From Ruegeria arenilitoris (GTDB taxonomy: Bacteria; Pseudomonadota; Alphaproteobacteria; Rhodobacterales; Rhodobacteraceae): DNA of 64,000 bases. The stretch is from assembly GCF_013035425.1 (NCBI RefSeq), contig NZ_WQHX01000001.1:310001-374000 (forward strand). The letters run 5' to 3'. This document shows, piece after piece, positions 63,343 to 64,000 of this stretch. The notes beneath the pieces were generated by a model. The model had not been told where the DNA came from, did not search any database, and saw nothing but the letters and a program-made list of their open reading frames with translations. A program made the translations under genes and the position numbers. Each line of letters starts with the position of its first letter. The first letter of the stretch is position 1.

Positions 63343-63774
63343 ATGGAGATTCGTCGAATAACACACCGCTATGCCGTTTCACCGCAAATCACTGTTGATG
63401 ACGTGCCAGCCATCGCAGAGGCTGGTTTTGTCAAGGTGATATGCAACCGTCCAAACACAGAAGTTCCAACCGAAATGCATTCAGATGCGATCGGAGAGGC
63501 TGTTCGCGCTGCGGGGATGGAATACGAAGTTCTGGAGTTGACACATCAGACGATGACTCCGGAAAACGTCGCCCGCCAAAAGAGTTTGGCCGAAAGCTGT
63601 GAAGGCCCAGTACTCGCCTATTGCGCTTCCGGGACCCGATGCTCGGTCGTATGGGCGCTTGGGCAGTGCGACTGCATGAGTACCGAAGAAATTTTGGAAG
63701 CGACAAGCAAGGCTGGATACGCTTTGGAAGGACTGCGCCCGGCTTTGGAACAGATGGAAAAGTCGCAAAGTTGA
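63343..63774 (+). CDS. TIGR01244 / DUF442 sulfur-metabolism protein
   Basis: The 143-residue protein has the phosphatase-like loop YCASGTRCS (Cys94, Arg99) and the N-terminal VSPQITVDDVPAIAEAGFV of the TIGR01244 family. This domain is the N-terminal part of Blh-type fused proteins and probably acts as a rhodanese-like sulfurtransferase with the MBL hydrolase. It begins nine bases after the YeeE second half and closes the operon. Confidence 0.88.
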   Translation: MEIRRITHRYAVSPQITVDDVPAIAEAGFVKVICNRPNTEVPTEMHSDAIGEAVRAAGMEYEVLELTHQTMTPENVARQKSLAESCEGPVLAYCASGTRCSVVWALGQCDCMSTEEILEATSKAGYALEGLRPALEQMEKSQS

Positions 63775-63781
63775 ATTGATT

Positions 63782-64000
63782 TTATCCCACGGGCTCCTGC
63801 TCGTCGGTTTCATTTGAACCGGCGAATTGCCTGATATCGGTCAAGTTATGCTCCGGTGTCGCATATGTCACTTGTTGACGGTCCGGTACGATCAGTTCGG
63901 TCGAGTCCATCTCAACAGGCTTGATGACTTCACGGGTCGGTTCTACGGCTTGCCAGTCTCGGGGTTCGGGCGCCAGGCCGCTTTGCACATGCAGGCTTTG
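63782..64000 (-). CDS. C-terminal end of a gene that continues beyond the window
   Basis: The reverse frame is open from the right edge of the window to a TAA/TAG-type stop at 63782. About 72 codons are seen (QAVEPTREVIKPVEMDSTEL, TPEHNLTDIRQF). The residues are soluble and acidic and look like a C-terminal tail; a family cannot be assigned. It is convergent with the persulfide operon. Confidence 0.5.
   Translation of the reverse strand, partial: QSLHVQSGLAPEPRDWQAVEPTREVIKPVEMDSTELIVPDRQQVTYATPEHNLTDIRQFAGSNETDEQEPVG

Noticed and set aside
1..64000. CRISPR array or phage structural genes
   Set aside because: No regularly spaced repeats and no capsid, tail or terminase-like proteins were seen; the only integrase belongs to the small island.

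Overview
The window reads as a chromosomal segment of a marine alphaproteobacterium of the Roseobacter / Rhodobacterales type. The basis is gene content and style: tripartite tricarboxylate and TSUP carriers beside organic-acid enzymes, an intact agl-type alpha-glucoside locus with GapR next to it, an MbfA-type ferritin/VIT1 protein, a split Blh persulfide operon, short intergenic spaces and many ATGA start/stop overlaps. No rRNA is present. One tRNA gene (tRNA-Thr, anticodon TGT) is present and carries an integrated island.

Layout. 1-11306: an organic-acid or organosulfonate locus. It holds two TSUP exporters, a class V aminotransferase, a fused FAD/Fe-S 2-hydroxyacid dehydrogenase, an acyl-CoA ligase coupled to an acylating aldehyde dehydrogenase (SauT/SauS-like) and a TctCBA uptake system. 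12069-19288: an exported protein, then a signalling operon (haem-binding Tll0287-like protein, hybrid histidine kinase broken by an in-frame stop, single-domain receiver, receiver-adenylate cyclase) and a hemerythrin. 19497-27191: an L,D-transpeptidase, a solitary ectoine synthase behind a broken SDR, a ggt remnant, a secreted metacaspase with peptidoglycan-binding and C-type-lectin-like domains, a small lipoprotein and an EamA exporter. 27612-32529: a tightly coupled operon of AsnC regulator, Rieske oxygenase, glyoxalase, cupin, glutamine-synthetase-like ligase and MetX-like hydrolase, probably for amine catabolism. 32753-41230: exported SnoaL-like and hydrolase proteins with an AraC regulator, a YiaV/YiaW-like pair with a GAP-family protein, an FMN oxidase, an IS6 remnant and MbfA.

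41942-50420: an 8.5-kb island bounded by 21-bp direct repeats. The right copy is the 3' end of the intact tRNA-Thr gene and the left copy lies just before a tyrosine integrase. Cargo: an AlpA-like protein, a resolvase fragment, an OprB-type porin, a Tat-exported Asp/Glu-racemase-like protein, an AraC regulator and a hydrolase broken by an in-frame stop. 50663-60396: an uncharacterised gene, then beta-glucosidase and AglR divergent from aglEFGAK, with a clear promoter and a perfect operator palindrome. 60464-64000: gapR, two small genes, and a persulfide/thiosulfate operon (metallo-beta-lactamase hydrolase, two YeeE/YedE halves, TIGR01244 phosphatase/sulfurtransferase-like domain) behind an inverted-repeat operator.

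A notable theme is recent gene decay. Three otherwise intact genes each carry one in-frame stop (17285, 21927, 49910), and the spaces between genes hold recognisable fragments of ggt, an IS6 transposase and a serine recombinase.
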